NCBI GenBank assembly: GCA_965153455.1
Contig: OZ234494.1
Location: 9,796,001-9,860,000 of the forward strand
Origin: Sphagnum compactum
Lineage: Eukaryota; Bryophyta; Sphagnopsida; Sphagnales
Reading direction: 5' to 3'
DNA length: 64,000 bases
In this document: piece after piece, positions 25,261 to 38,365 of the stretch
How positions within the stretch are numbered: position 1 is the stretch's first letter
Layout of the letters: each line of letters begins with the position of its first letter
Notes under the pieces: model-generated
The model's input: the letters and a program-made list of their open reading frames with translations, nothing else
Databases searched by the model: none
What the model was told of the DNA's origin: nothing
Program-made: the position numbers and the translations under genes

Positions 25261-25995
25261 CTATGCCATCCCATTGAATAATTGAATTTGCTGGGGATTC
25301 TTAGGTGGTGGCATGTTTACTATTGCATGTATTTTCTTTGGATCTAGTAGTTTCCCTTCTTTGGAAATAATAAAACCCAAGATCATCCCTGAAAATACCA
25401 TAAATGCACATTTGTCTAGATTCAAACTAATGCCATATTCTCTGCAATTTTGAAAACATAGTCTAAGCTTTTGCAAATGATTCTCCATGTCACTATACAC
25501 CGTAAAGTCATCCAGAAATATCTTCATAAAATTGTTCAAATACTTTCTTAATGTTTTGGTCACAACTCTCTAATATGTTGGAGGTCCATTTTAAACTCCA
25601 AACGGCATCACCTTCCATATAAAAGTCCCCCAGTCTATAACAAATGTAGTTTTATATCTATCCTCTGGAACTATAAATATTTGATGATATCCTAAATATC
25701 CATCTAAAAAATAATATGCCTCATACCCCGCCATTGTGTTCAGCACTTTATTTATGAAAGGTAATGGGTATGGATCCTTCTTTGTGGCTGCATTTAATTT
25801 TCTAAAATTTATATAGATTCTCAACTTCCCATTTTTCTTGGATACTATTGCTATGGGTGACAACCAGGTAGCTTCTTCTACAAATTCAATGAATCCAACT
25901 ACTAACAATTTATCTATATCTTGTTTGATTATTGTAACATAATTTGGATTTAATCTGTACATGGCCTGATGTGTCGGTGGTATAGTCATGTCCAA
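25261..25995 (-). pseudogene. Reverse transcriptase remnant of the Ty3/gypsy element
   Basis: Two open blocks, 25995-25591 and 25563-25261, are separated by an in-frame stop just after the VMPFGV motif. The first holds SPIAIVSKKNGKLRI and YHQIFIVPEDRYKTTF. The second has the FLDDFTVYSD catalytic motif with both Asp present, and the thumb region up to PPPKNPQQIQ. The length and order are those of a normal gypsy reverse transcriptase. Confidence 0.85.
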
Positions 25996-26219
25996 CTCAA
26001 TTCTGTGTTGTGTTAGCTATGATGGAATCCCTTTTAGATCTTTGTATGTCCATGCAAAAACATCTTTGAATTCCTTCAACAACTGCTCCACTTCCAACAC
26101 CTTGCCTGTTTCTAACTATGCATTAATCTTCACCATTTGTGGTTATACATCAGTTCCCAAATTGAACTTCATCAAATATTGATCTTTAATTAACATCCAT
26201 CCAACTATTTGCAATCCTT

Positions 26220-26440
26220 GTGCTTTGATTTTTGTTGGAGTTTCATCCACTACAACATTCCCTAGTTGATGTCTATAGTACGTCCCAACCTCAATCTCAA
26301 TTGTTTTATGATAATATTAACTCCAAAAATTCCAGAACCTCCATCGAGCAACACATCCTCTATTGTATTCTTCCCAATCTGTACTTGGATAACTGCCATA
26401 TGATTATCTATTACTATAACAATTGTCCCTACTTCTAGTA
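26220..26440 (-). pseudogene. Retroviral-type aspartic protease remnant
   Basis: The minus strand reads VIQVQIGKNTIEDVLLDGGSG, followed by VNII after a small insertion, which is the active-site region of a gypsy protease (D-G-G/S-G loop). A stop follows about 25 codons later. A short open block at 26801-26598 upstream may belong to the gag-protease linker. Confidence 0.6.
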
Positions 26441-29400
26441 TTGAATAACCAACTGGTATCTCTATGGTTACTTTACTTACATTTTGAATTTTCTCTGGTT
26501 TTAGCTTTTGCCAAATATCTTTTTAGCTTAGGAGCTATTTTAAGCAATTGTCCTAAGTTCAAAGTATAACTTATTTCTAGCATCTGCTTACCAATGTTCA
26601 GAAAAATCTTTTTTTATTGTGATTAGTTTCCCTTGTGAATTCATTACTTCCTAAAATTTCAATGCATCCATAGGAGTAGTATTTGGCATACCCGGCCAAG
26701 TTGTGTTCCATCTTTCCATGGATGTGGATGGCCCTTCTAACTGGGTTTGTGTATTTTTGATTTGTTGAATTGTCTCCACCATTGATTGCTTTGAAATCCA
26801 TGCAAACAAGAGTTAAGAATTAATGTACCCAAAAAAAATTATTATCCCCATAAAATCACCTATTTGTAGTTAATCATTTTATTCAAAAACCTTTATATTT
26901 TGTTACTTACAATGTTTTTTATGTATATTTTACCATGCTTTCACTCATATATGTTGTTTATTGTGCCTCAATCTAGGGACACAATTATACAAGTTTTAGC
27001 ATGCCTTATATTGCAAAAACAAACTTTAGGATCCAATTCATGAAGGTCCAACAAGTAATCATGGACATTTTATATTCCAAAATGATTATTTGTTATGGCA
27101 TGCTTGTTGTTTAGTAATACATAATATTATGTTTGTCAAAATCTTATTTAATATAATATACTTTGCAAATAAACAATAAATTGTTTTTTAGTAATTTTAA
27201 CTAAAAACAAATATAAGACTAAACCTTAAAGACTTTGTCAACTATTTATACAATACTAAAGAGCTTTGTAATAAATATAACGTCCTTGACCTTCAAAAAC
27301 ATATTGTGCCACATGGATTCAAGGTTCATCTCCTTCATTAATAGCTTTAGATCTTCATCTTGTTTTCCAAAGCCCCAATAACACCACTAGTTTGGGTGTA
27401 ATTTATGCTCGCATACATTACATTTGTTGGTGTCCTTCAAGATGGCAATAAGGCAAAATGGGCAAAAGGTGTGTTAACAACTTGGTATCACAATATCTGT
27501 GGAAAGATACCATTGATTATAATAACCACAAGGCTTGATAATAATGATGACCTTTTTCTCTTGGCTTGTTTGGGCGTAAAACTGGTTGAGACCAAAATGA
27601 AAGGCCAAATTTTTTTTTCATTTGTTCAACTTCGTATTACAAACATGTTTATTCTTTGGGAAGTTCTTGTTGGGTAATCAAAACCTTCTCCAATTCCTAC
27701 TATATTAGGTCACATTCTTGGTCAACCTCTTGATATAAAACTTCACTTTGAATAGCCATCTTCTTGTTGTCATCAATGATTGATGTGGCAATATTTAATC
27801 CCCCCCCCCTTTATTTTGCTTTTAAGCTATAACAAGGCATTCATATATGATTCCAAGGTTTTAGTCTATTGCATGCACCTATCCAAATTTGTTTTTTACA
27901 AGAATAAAATTGGCATCTTCTCCTTTTGAAGGCACTAAGTCAATCTTCACCTACTCCCCAACCAAGAATACATGATGCACATAGGAACAACAATGAATGT
28001 AATGAATATATAAAAGTTTGTCACCTTTAAATTGCCAAATCACAAACTCAATTGTAATTGATCTTCATGTGTAAAACACAATTGCTAAATTATAACTAAA
28101 TTACCAAACTAACCAAACAATTACATTATTTTTGAAGCAATTTAGTTTTTTCATTAAAATAAGAGAGTGATGTTTCAACCACATCAATTTTTTCATGTGT
28201 TTTTTAAGTTGCCCCTTTTGATCCTCCATATTAAATTGTAGCCCAATCAAATCCTCCTCCATTTCTATAAAAGTTTGTTTTGGGACAATTGTTTTGTGTG
28301 TGTTCAAAACCTTTGTCAAATTCTAAAATTTTCTCCATTTTGACCCACATTGTTGAGTTGATGGTTAAATGTTGGGCCTTTTCCTTTGTACTAGAGGTTG
28401 TAAATTTGCCCCAATTAATAATATAGCCATTTTGTTATGTTACCAACCTTCTCACCAACCATGTCATTTTTTCATTGTTGGTGACATGCCATGTTCCATA
28501 GATCATACAACTTCTCCAAATCTCTTTTAATTTCCAAAGATAACAAGGGGTTGGTGATTTTGAATTTAATAACATGTGGCCAAAGACATTGGCAATATAT
28601 GTGGTTGCTACACATTTGTTTGTTAGGTCAAACTTTAGATCCAAACCTTTTGCAAGCAACTATGTTAGGTTCTCAAAAAACTTCACATCTTGACCCTTAT
28701 ATTCAACCCAAGGCCATTTGGGGTATTCTTTATCAATCTTTCACTTTGATTTATTTTCTTCTTTTCCTTTCCCATAACCTAGTACCTAAAACATGCACCC
28801 AAAGATTTTTTAATTTTTGAATCGAAACAAAATATTTATTGCAAACCTAGTAAACACCTAGAAGCCCTTAGTAACCATGATGAAACAAAAATGAATAGTT
28901 TATACAATGAAAGACCATATGTGTAAAAGGAAAGATAACATACTTGTAAATACCAAGTAAGTATTATGGACACAATTAGAAAAACAATTAACAAAATAAT
29001 TTGAGATCAAAAATGTTTGCAAGGTAAGAAATGATAAGTGCATCCTTGGTTGATAAAATGGAAACAAAAAGTTTCGAAGCCTCCTAATATACCACCTCAT
29101 AGGAAGGTGAACTAGGACCTTTCATTGGATGCATAGTAGTGCAAAAGTTAGTCATCAAGCCTAGGTGCTTTCTATGTTTTCTGCACCATGTCAAAAAATC
29201 ACAGACATTCAAAGATATCCCCTAAATCATTCATAGGTGACCCCTATGACTTATAAGTTTTTATGAGTAGCCACATACTATTCTTTATGTCTTTTGGAAG
29301 TTGTAGAGAAAATTTTCAAGAGACTTTCTTCAAATATTACATATGTGAGGTTATGGGTTTTAACTTTCTGCAAATACTACATATATTAGGTTATGCTTTT

Positions 29401-30286
29401 ATATGCTTTTTGTGTATTCTTTATAATAGTTATTAGCTAATGTAAATTGTGTTGTTTTGCTTTGCATCCTTCGTCAAGTTCAAAATGCTAAGCAAAGGTT
29501 TATTATAAAGATGAATTATTTAGGGTAGAGTGCTAATTAAAGAATCATGCACTTTATAAACATCTCCTTTCCTTTAAAAAATTCATAACATGTTAAGTAA
29601 AACATCACTTGTTAAACGACTTGAATACTGGATTTGAAAGCATTCCAATGCTTAATGAAAATTCACTCTTGTGAAAAAGTAAGGTACAAATCACAATATC
29701 TTCATTCATTTCTATATGTGTACCTAGATGTTCCACTCATGAAAAAATGCGCCATAGAGCACAAAGTCTTGAGAGATGATCATTCTTCATTTTTACATCT
29801 ATCAAGTTTTTATGAACTTGATTCCACAACTTGACAAGCTATTGCTAATCAACCAACTAGTGAAATTCACATGATTTAAAGTGAGACATGATTACCCAAG
29901 TACTACAAATAACAAAGATTGAAAGTTAACAAAGGGTATTTGAAGTCAAGACTATACTTAATTTCCCATAATAGTTGCAAGGGTAGCTTTTAAACACTTC
30001 AACATTGGACAATGAATCTACTTACACGATGAGACAACAAAATCCTAATTAACAATCTAAATACATTGACATTATAAAAATAAAGCTATGATAAGCTAAA
30101 AAACATTTAGACGAAATAATGTTGCAAGTTGTACAAAGTGTACCTTAAATTGTCAAGACCAAGGTTAGCCTTCTATTAATGCAACAACATGGTTTTTGAA
30201 CATTTCATGAATATTGTTTCAAAGATTGGAATAATTTGTTTGTGGGAAATGGTCATTGGTATCATTTCTCTAATTGATTTTATGAC

Positions 30287-30440
30287 ATTTTTTTGTTGAT
30301 TTGTCATTTGCAAATTTTTGGGACCTTAAAAACAATACATTTTGTTGTTGATTTATTACCTACAAATTTTTGGGACCCTAAAAAAATACATTTAGCTATT
30401 GATTTGTTAATTGCAAATTTCTGGAACTTTGAAACATTAT
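30287..30440. repeat. Three-copy tandem repeat, unit about 60 nt
   Basis: Units of TTGTTGATTTrTyA, then TGCAAATTTTTGGGACCyTAAAAA and a TACATTT phrase are repeated three times; the third is the most diverged. Confidence 0.75.
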
Positions 30441-31854
30441 TTAACTTTGTAAACTACTTCACAATAATAGAATGTATGTGAGAGTCAACTTCTAAGTGGG
30501 GTTTTATATTTGGTAAGGTAGTAAAACTATTGCCTTCCTTATCAAGACTTTTTAAAGGAGTGCAAAACACCTCACCATCTTTAAAATATCCATCATATTC
30601 ACCCTAGGCCAAATTTTCATCACCAAACTATGATTTATTCAAGGTTTCCCATATGGCGCACTCAATATTTTTGATAGATGGCAATTTGTGAGCATTAGCT
30701 CCCACCCAAAAATGAATGTCAAACAACTTACTCTTGTTGTAGCCTTCATTCCGTTAATGCACCTAAAATCAGCCTTGACACAAAAAACTACTTGAATTTT
30801 AATTGCTAGGAATGCAATTTTGCCACAACTCCATGTCATTTTCATGCCAACTTTTGGGATTTCTCTTCAAGTTAAATTTTGCATGTAGGCCTCACAAGAT
30901 GACCTAGGCCCGACTTGGCCGAGTAATATCTTTTTGCAACAACTCACTTGACCTTGGCAATACACACCCAAGTAAAAAACACTTCATTTTCAAACTTGTA
31001 ACCCTAGTCAGGTTTTTTAGTCCTTAATAAACGTGAACATTGTAGCATGGAAATAAGGGACACCATTTAGCGAACACACCTACATTGTGTTTAGGAGTAA
31101 GTGAAAAACATAGAACTTACTTGGTCAAGTTGTTGTGACCTGTGAACACCACCATTGCCTCCATCAAGTGTAACATTCTAGTTTATAGATCTTTTGTAAC
31201 CGTAAGTGACGATATTTTGAACTATTTGGTCTTCACAAGTGTAACACTACCCTACACATGCTTGAAATTTAGATTTTCAGATAGTTACTCCTTGTTTATT
31301 GAATATTCAATGCATTTGGTGAATTTTGTGAAGCAAAAAGAAGAAGACTTGCCATAGAAGCTATAGAATAGCTTTGCCACATTAAACCTTGAAAACAAGA
31401 ATGACAAGATTGTGAATTGTTCAGATTTGGAGCTTGTGACAAACTTGCGTGTGACTTTACAACAAACCTACACATGACAAAGACGACGAAACCTATACTA
31501 AACTAGCATCTGGGGTAAACAATGCGCATGAAGGAGACTTACTTCATTTGAAATTTCTCTATTGTCATCCAATCTTGACTATATGCCCTATCAAAAACGA
31601 AAAGGTCACATGATTTTATTTTTTCCTAAATTCTCCTTGGAAAGGACCTTGGCCTTGGCATTAATGGCTCCTTTTATTGTGATTGGACCTTACACTATTG
31701 TGTAATGCAAAGTCACATAAATTGTGATACCTTATATGTAGCCATGTACTTAAAACAAATTGAAATGCAAAGAGTACAATACCAATAATGCAAACCTTGT
31801 TTAGTTGGGGGCTAACAAGGGGCACACAACATTGGTTGTACAATAAATGGTAAA

Positions 31855-32058
31855 TTGTACTCAATAGACTGATTGGAGGCCAATTTCTAATGTTGGTTTT
31901 TCCTTTCTCATTTGTGCAATAAACACATATTTAATCCCTATGTTGAAGGCTAAGAATTGTACTCAATAGACTAATTGGAGGCCAATTTCTAATGTTGGTT
32001 TTTCCTTTCTCATTTGTGTATTAAACACGTATTTAATGCTTATGTTGAAGGCTTAGCC
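31855..32058. repeat. Two-copy tandem duplication, unit 102 nt
   Basis: The block starting TTGTACTCAATAGACTrATT and ending ATGTTGAAGGCT is duplicated head to tail with a period of 102 nt and only a handful of differences, so the duplication is recent. Confidence 0.9.
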
Positions 32059-32394
32059 CAACATATGTTGCTCCAGGACCTTGTTTAGCATTTCCAATAT
32101 ATATTTGGCCCTATGGTTTTGCCAAAGCCGTCCAAGAAGATTTGGGGAAAAACCATCTTTACTATGACTCCTTTGCCTTTGGTCATTTCAACCAACCTAG
32201 TTAAAGTAGCATTTAGCTCAATCTTGACCATTGTGAAACACCCTCTACAAGAAGATTTTGATTTTGAAGAGAACATAAGTCTCACTAAGAGATTCTTGTT
32301 TATTTAATTTTTCCTTGTGCAATCAGTTTCCAAAGAGGTGCACATTCTTTTACAGATTTGAATGTGTTGATGCTGCAGGCTGACACTCACTCAG

Positions 32395-32532
32395 AGGAGA
32401 CTTGCATGTGCTTGTGGATCGAGAAATTGTACGTTCTATTTGCACACTCTTACATGTAGAAGACGGCGAAGACCAGAATTTTGCTAGCATGGAACCACTC
32501 GACCAACCATATGCAGCAGGAGTCGAAGATGG
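32395..32532 (+). CDS. Possible isolated exon of an unknown gene
   Basis: A 138-nt block is bounded by a cactcag acceptor and a GATGG/gtagga donor and is open in one frame for 45 codons. It reads DLHVLVDREIVRSICTLLHV and later EPLDQPYAAGVEDG. GC and codon use are higher than in the surrounding AT-rich DNA. No neighbouring exon was found on either side, so it may be a gene fragment or chance. I do not recognise the family. Confidence 0.25.
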
Positions 32533-32763
32533 GTAGGAAAGCCAACCCAAATTGTTCAATTGTTGAAAGTGTACAGAAAACTTCCTAGCTGTGCAATTGA
32601 AAAGGGCCCAGTCTTCACAAGTCAGAGAGATTTTGTAAACCTGGTTTTGTCATTCTGTAAGGCAGGTATAATACACTTTCAACTTGAACTTTCTTTCATA
32701 TCTGAAAAGCCAGAAGAATTCAAAGACCCCACATACTACATCAATGACAAGATTCTAGAATAG

Positions 32764-35700
32764 AAACCCAGCAGAAGGCTGCATGCAATTACTACACACA
32801 AAGGGAAATCAGAGAGAAAGATATGTAGTAGTAGTTGGGTTGCTGGTTCAATCTGCAGTGAACTCATCACTAGACTTTTTTGTGCCTAAAAAACTCAAGG
32901 AAGAACTTTGTGGTATGCAGTGAAAATTTTGACCCTGTGCTAAATTGCTTAATTAGCTTTCCGTTTTACTCGAATGTTAACAAAAACAATGTTAACCAGC
33001 TTGCCTATCTTTTGACACAAACCATTTAAGTATAATTCAGCATATACATGTACATGTGTGTGTGAGCTTTTTTTTGGGAAAAAATTCTGGTGTATTTTTT
33101 CCACAGAAAATTTTGGAAAAATCTGTTTTTCCAGTACAATTTTGACTAAATTTTCTGTTCTATTGGGCAAAAGTTTGCCAATTTTTTGACCTCACCAAAT
33201 TGAAAAAAAGAAGTCCCTGTACATGTGCGTGTTGGTGTGTGTGCGTGCGTGTGTGTTTTGATTTGAAAGAAGATTCTTTTGGCAAGATCCCAAATATTTC
33301 CCATTACAAGCAGCTTTGATCTGGCAAATACTGCCCTTTACTTTTCATTAGCATGCTACCCACACTTACATATAATTTATGCACCATCCAAGGTGATGAA
33401 TTCCATCCCATATTAACTAACTTTCTAATTAATATTCTTATAGTCCTCCAAATAGTCAATTTAATTTAAGAATTTGAATTCAATAAAATTAAATCTGAAT
33501 TCATTTGAGTTGATTTTCAATTCAAGTCACATGCAATGTCATTCAATATTCTCATTTGAATGGAACCTAATTTGCAAGAACTCAAATCATCATCAAACAA
33601 AATTTCACTCACATGAGTGTGGAGCCCAAGTATTCTTATAGTCCTCCAAATTACGTAATTGAGACCAACATAGTCCACCCAAAGTTCAACCCTTGAGGAT
33701 GATCCAAACCAAAGCTTTTAATGCATGAAAGTCAAGTGTGCTCTTTAGGGTCATTGGGTTTAGGGTTTTGATCATTCTGTGTCAATCAAAGCAGACAGAG
33801 CATGATGGGTGGGGTTCTAGAGAGGTTGTTTCATCAAGGTACGAAGGTGGTAGTAGTAGTAGTAGTAGTAGTAGGTACCCAATTCTAGTATTACTACCAA
33901 AAACCATAATCTTTTCAATGGTGAGATTTGAGAGTCAATCAAAAGCTCCCCAAGTCAATCACTGCTGCACACCTTCAAAAGACTTTTCTGTCAAGAATCT
34001 GTGGGCTGTCAAATGTGAAGAGAAGATACAAATAATAGTAATAATATACTAGAGACTTATATGGGTGTCTCAGACTGAAAGGGTACTACTATGTAGTACT
34101 ACTATTTCCTTTTCTTTCTGTCTTCCCTATAATAAGCACGGACTACTACTAATACCCGAGCCAAAATCTTTAGTCCTTCAACAAAGATACAAATACATGA
34201 AGAACCTGCACTACAACATATTATGGCTTTTTCCTTCCTTCTGCAGTATCTAGTAGACCTTGACTGGGGAGTTGGTAATTGCACATACTACACTAATGTC
34301 TTAACTTCACATTCACATTTTTGAGCATTCACATTTTGAATATAAAGTGCAGTTGCACCAGCAGCAGTAAAATAGCCTGTACACTCTCCTTTGGAAGAAG
34401 AACAAAAGCCTTCAAATTGCATAATATTGATTTTGGAACTTTGTTGGCTGGTTCTTGGGTTTTTAAAGAATTATTGAGTTTGGGTCTTAGATTTCAAACT
34501 TGAATGAAAAACTTTTTCTTTTCCTTTTGAGTTTCAAGAATTATTCTCAAAGATTAAAACCCTATCAATTTTGGGGCCGGGTTCAATTTTGTAGATTGTC
34601 GATTCTTGGATTCATGGTTTTGTGCTTTATGAGATGTGTTGGTTCTAGGTTCAATGCGGGTTCAATTTTTCATCCTTATTTGGGATGATGGTTCCAAGGT
34701 CAAATTCAAGGCTGGTTTCTAGGCCCATTTAGCCCATTGCACTCACTGCCTTCATTTATACTTTGAGGCATATAATTTGTTTGAAGAAGTTGTCATGGAA
34801 GGACATGTAGATTCTTCAAATGGTGTAATTCAAGCCAAGGCATAACTAGGGGCATAAGGTAACTTCCTATAGGGAAGCCAGAAGCCAGAAGAATCATCTT
34901 CGAATATAAACCCCATTTGGTTGGATGTTTCAAGAAAGGTCTTCTTATTGTAATGGAAATCAAAAGAATGAAGCCTTGAACAAATACGCAGAACTAGACC
35001 TAACACCCCATGACCTTGGATCCTAGAATTCAAGCCTAGGACCCTCGAACCTCAAAACCCTATATTCTATCTAAACCTAGGATCCTAACCCATACTTAAC
35101 CATGTGACTTGGACCTTGTAAAAAACTTCATCCATTAGTTCAATTTTACAATTCTAACAATTTTAGTTTTTGATGGGCAACTACCGCTAAAGCACGAGAA
35201 GGAATCAAGTTTACAACGTGTCTTGAAATTTAAACACATTCACACAAGTGTAGGAGATTGTTAAAAAAATGAGTTTCAATGCTTTCAAATGCATTCCCCA
35301 GTTTTAATGTTGGAATTGCATTGTGGTTTGAATTTTTAGAAGAAGGAAACTCTTTTTTAAATTTACAAAAATATGTGAATAAAAAATAGAGTCTTGTATA
35401 TTGGTTGTTGGGTAAAATTCATAATTTAATTAGTTGTATGATAAGATTATGTTTATTATGAAATCCAAGATATAATTATAGGGTATGCATCAATCCTTGG
35501 TATTAAAAAAAAGTAAAATATGTATTAAATATTTTAGTTATTTAGTTGTTAGTAGGTTCCATTAGTTTTAGTAAGTTCAATTATTAAGTTAATAAGTGAA
35601 TTAATACTAAAAAAAGAACTAGTAATTGAATGTGAAATGAAGGATCTTTCTGCACATTATAATTGAATCATTTTGAAATAGATATTTACATTTCACATAG

Positions 35701-38110
35701 ATATTTTTCTTTGCCACCTCCCAATTACTTAATAAAAGGATATTTAAAATACATAAGGTATGTTAAATAGTTAGATGAAAAATCTTATCATGTTCAATTG
35801 CATCTTTGTCAGTCTTCACAACTTCAAGTATTGAAAAAAAAAGGAAATATAGGATACCAAAATTTGATGCAAACAAAAATTTATAATTAATTTATGTTGG
35901 CTTTAATATGTGCATATTAAAATTCCATAATATTAAATCAAGGATTTTTTTTTTCACATAATAACTCCCTTTAATAATACTTTGTTTGACACAAATAGTG
36001 TAAAATTTTAACATTTAGTACCCCCCTTGGGGTTTGGGGGACCAAACTTTGTCTCCATTGGGTTTTTATAGATAATGATTTTGTTTTGAAGAGTGGATAT
36101 CCAAGATGATCTCACATTCCCAATTTTGATATTTGAAGCTTAAATTATGGCTAAAAAAAATAAAATAAAATATCTAGTCATTAAAACATCCAACAAAAGA
36201 GTCAAACGACATCCAAATGGAACATGCATTATGTTGTTGGGAAGGTCTTTTCAAGATCTATATTTTTTCATAGTAGTGGGGTTCATAATTTGATAGTTTA
36301 AATTTTTTTGGGACACCCATTTTCAAGTTCCTCCCATCATTATTTATAGGGAACCCTAAAAAGGAGGCAACAACCACATCACATCATTAAAACATTCAAA
36401 TAATATGAAGACGAAAAAGGCACCAAGAGATGGCACCATCATCACATCAAATTTTTTTTGATACCAAACATATTTAAAACAATTGTCCATTTTAGTTAGT
36501 TTGTTAAACTTTTTACTATTCTTATGCTTATTTAAAACATGTCAAACTGTTGTTTACAAAATATATAATAAAAAAAAAAGTAATGACAAAATTTCAAATC
36601 TAGCTCATGGTGAGTCATGTGAGTTTATGTTCTTTATCATGTAACCCGTGCACCATTTTGGCTTCAATTTGCTCTAATCATCTTTTTTTCATAGTATGTG
36701 TAAATTGATTTCCCTTTGAACTCACATTTGTGAATTCATTGTAGTTCCATCCCAAAGTTTCATTCCTTTCTTTCTCTTGGGAATTAAAGAACACATCAGA
36801 ATTTGCATCTTGGGTCCAAAACCAAAAATCAATAAGTTCTTTACCTTGTATACCATTTGACAAACTTAGGGGTGTATCATGTTGAAGTTTTTGAAATAAA
36901 CAAAAACTTATGATTCTGTGATTCTGATTTTTTTCCAGAAAATCAGAATTAACACTTAAACAAAACCAGCATTGAAATCATTAAATTTTTTTGAACAACT
37001 ACCCAACACCAATTTTGACCAATGTAAGATGGTGATTTGTGAGAAAAACAAACTCCTAGTGGTCATCAATGTAGTTTTTCAGATTCATAACTATGGCTCT
37101 TAAAAAATAAAATCAAAGACTCATTTTTGGTATACAATCACGATTTGCAAAGTTTGAAAAAATGAAATAAAATCAGCCATGAAACGGCCAGTTCATTATG
37201 AGTTCTTTTCTAAAAACCATTAGTTACAGAAGGTTTTTGAAATGACCAAGACCAGCGGTTCTCTTATTCTGATTATTTTTCAATGAATTGGAACCAACAA
37301 TTCTCCACTTTTCAAATAATTAAAAAGCTGAAATTGTCGATGATTCTTCTTCACAAATTCAATTATTTTGCACAACACTAGTTTGGGACCTGTAAAATTT
37401 CCACACTATATACTATGGTGTCCACAAAGGCCTACCAAAAAAAAAACAACGGCATCATGTAATTAATTGGCCAACCACAATGAGTGGCGTGGCGTGGCAT
37501 GGCGTGGGTGGTGGCATTAAATAGTCTCTCACATTATAGTGTCCATTTTTTTCATGTTTATAGGTGGGGATGGGGATAAAATGAACACTCTATGTTGAAC
37601 ATGATAAGCACTTGTAGAGGTGCTCCGAATAAAGGTTATGGGTGGAACCAAATTCAGGTTATGGGTGGACCAACCCACCCTTCTCGAAGAATAAGAAGGG
37701 TACTTGAACCTTGAATAAGAAGGGGTAGTTAACCTTGTAACCTTGTAATACTTTTCCTTGCTGTTCAAGAAATTCAGGGCTTGGGTCTGGGAAGTCGGTG
37801 CCTGAAAGAGAGGAGAGAGTATCATGATTCCTCATCTTGTCTGCAACCCAATGCCAAAAACTTTTGCACCAAAACGCTGACAACAAGTTCTTAGATGCGC
37901 ATGATTACTTCCATGAAGGGGGGGAAAGGAGGCATTGAACCCAGTTTGTCAGTTTCTCAAGACCACCTCCAAAGAAAGACTTGGTCTCAATTTGCTTTGC
38001 TGGTCTGGTATTTGTGTAGTAGGCACTTTGGAGAAAGTGTTTTGGTGATTTGGCCACCACTGTCCTGCTGCCAAGCTGCTGCTGCTTGCTTGCTTGCTTG
38101 CAGCTATGTC
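32764..38110. other. AT-rich non-coding region with microsatellites
   Basis: No gene recognised. It contains a (GT/GC)n run at 33225-33258, a (GTA)n run at 33847-33874, a short repeated phrase ATTCTTATAGTCCTCCAAAT (33428 and 33633) and a GTGGC-type run at 37481-37515. The stretch 34430-34740 is rich in GGGTTC/TTCTAGG words, while 34980-35100 is rich in the complementary CCTAGGAyC/AACCC words. Confidence 0.5.
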
Positions 38111-38119
38111 TGGCCTCTC

Positions 38120-38365
38120 TTCAGAACTCTCTTCACCCAATTGTTCTACATAATACTAGCCTAGTGTGGGTTGGTTTTTCTCTACATAAAAAAAAATTGA
38201 GAATAGTTTTTACCTCTTCTTAACTGAACTAAAATTAAGTTTTTTGTCTGGACTCTGGGTTCTGACTCTCTTCCAAATTTTCACCCAATTGTTATGGAGA
38301 ATAATAGTGCAGGTTTTCTCTACTTGAAAATTTGAGAGTAGTTTTACCTCTTCTTAACTGAGCAA
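38120..38365. repeat. Two-copy tandem duplication, unit about 144 nt
   Basis: Both copies carry CTCTTC, then TTCACCCAATTGTT, GGTTTTTCTCTAC/GGTTTTCTCTAC, a GAGAATAGTTT/GAGAGTAGTTT variant and ACCTCTTCTTAACTGA. They differ by small indels. Confidence 0.8.

Larger units (their letters stand above)
19600..26810 (-). mobile_element. Decayed Ty3/gypsy LTR retrotransposon with an extra post-integrase ORF
   Basis: Read on the minus strand, the order is aspartic protease, reverse transcriptase, RNase H, integrase, integrase C-terminal region, then a long additional reading region. Integrase after RNase H places it in Ty3/gypsy, not Ty1/copia. Many in-frame stops and some frameshifts show that it is inactive. 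I could not find its two LTRs: a polypurine-like block on the minus strand at about 19226-19257 may mark the 3' end, and no primer-binding site was found above 26.8 kb. The gag part is missing or not recognisable. Confidence 0.8.
26811..32390. other. AT-rich non-coding region with local duplications
   Basis: No gene recognised. Short minus-strand frames at 28101-28319 and 28435-28659 are Lys- and Leu-rich and may be remains of repeats. Two tandem repeats lie here (30287-30440 and 31855-32058, listed). A run of C is at 27801-27810. Confidence 0.5.
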
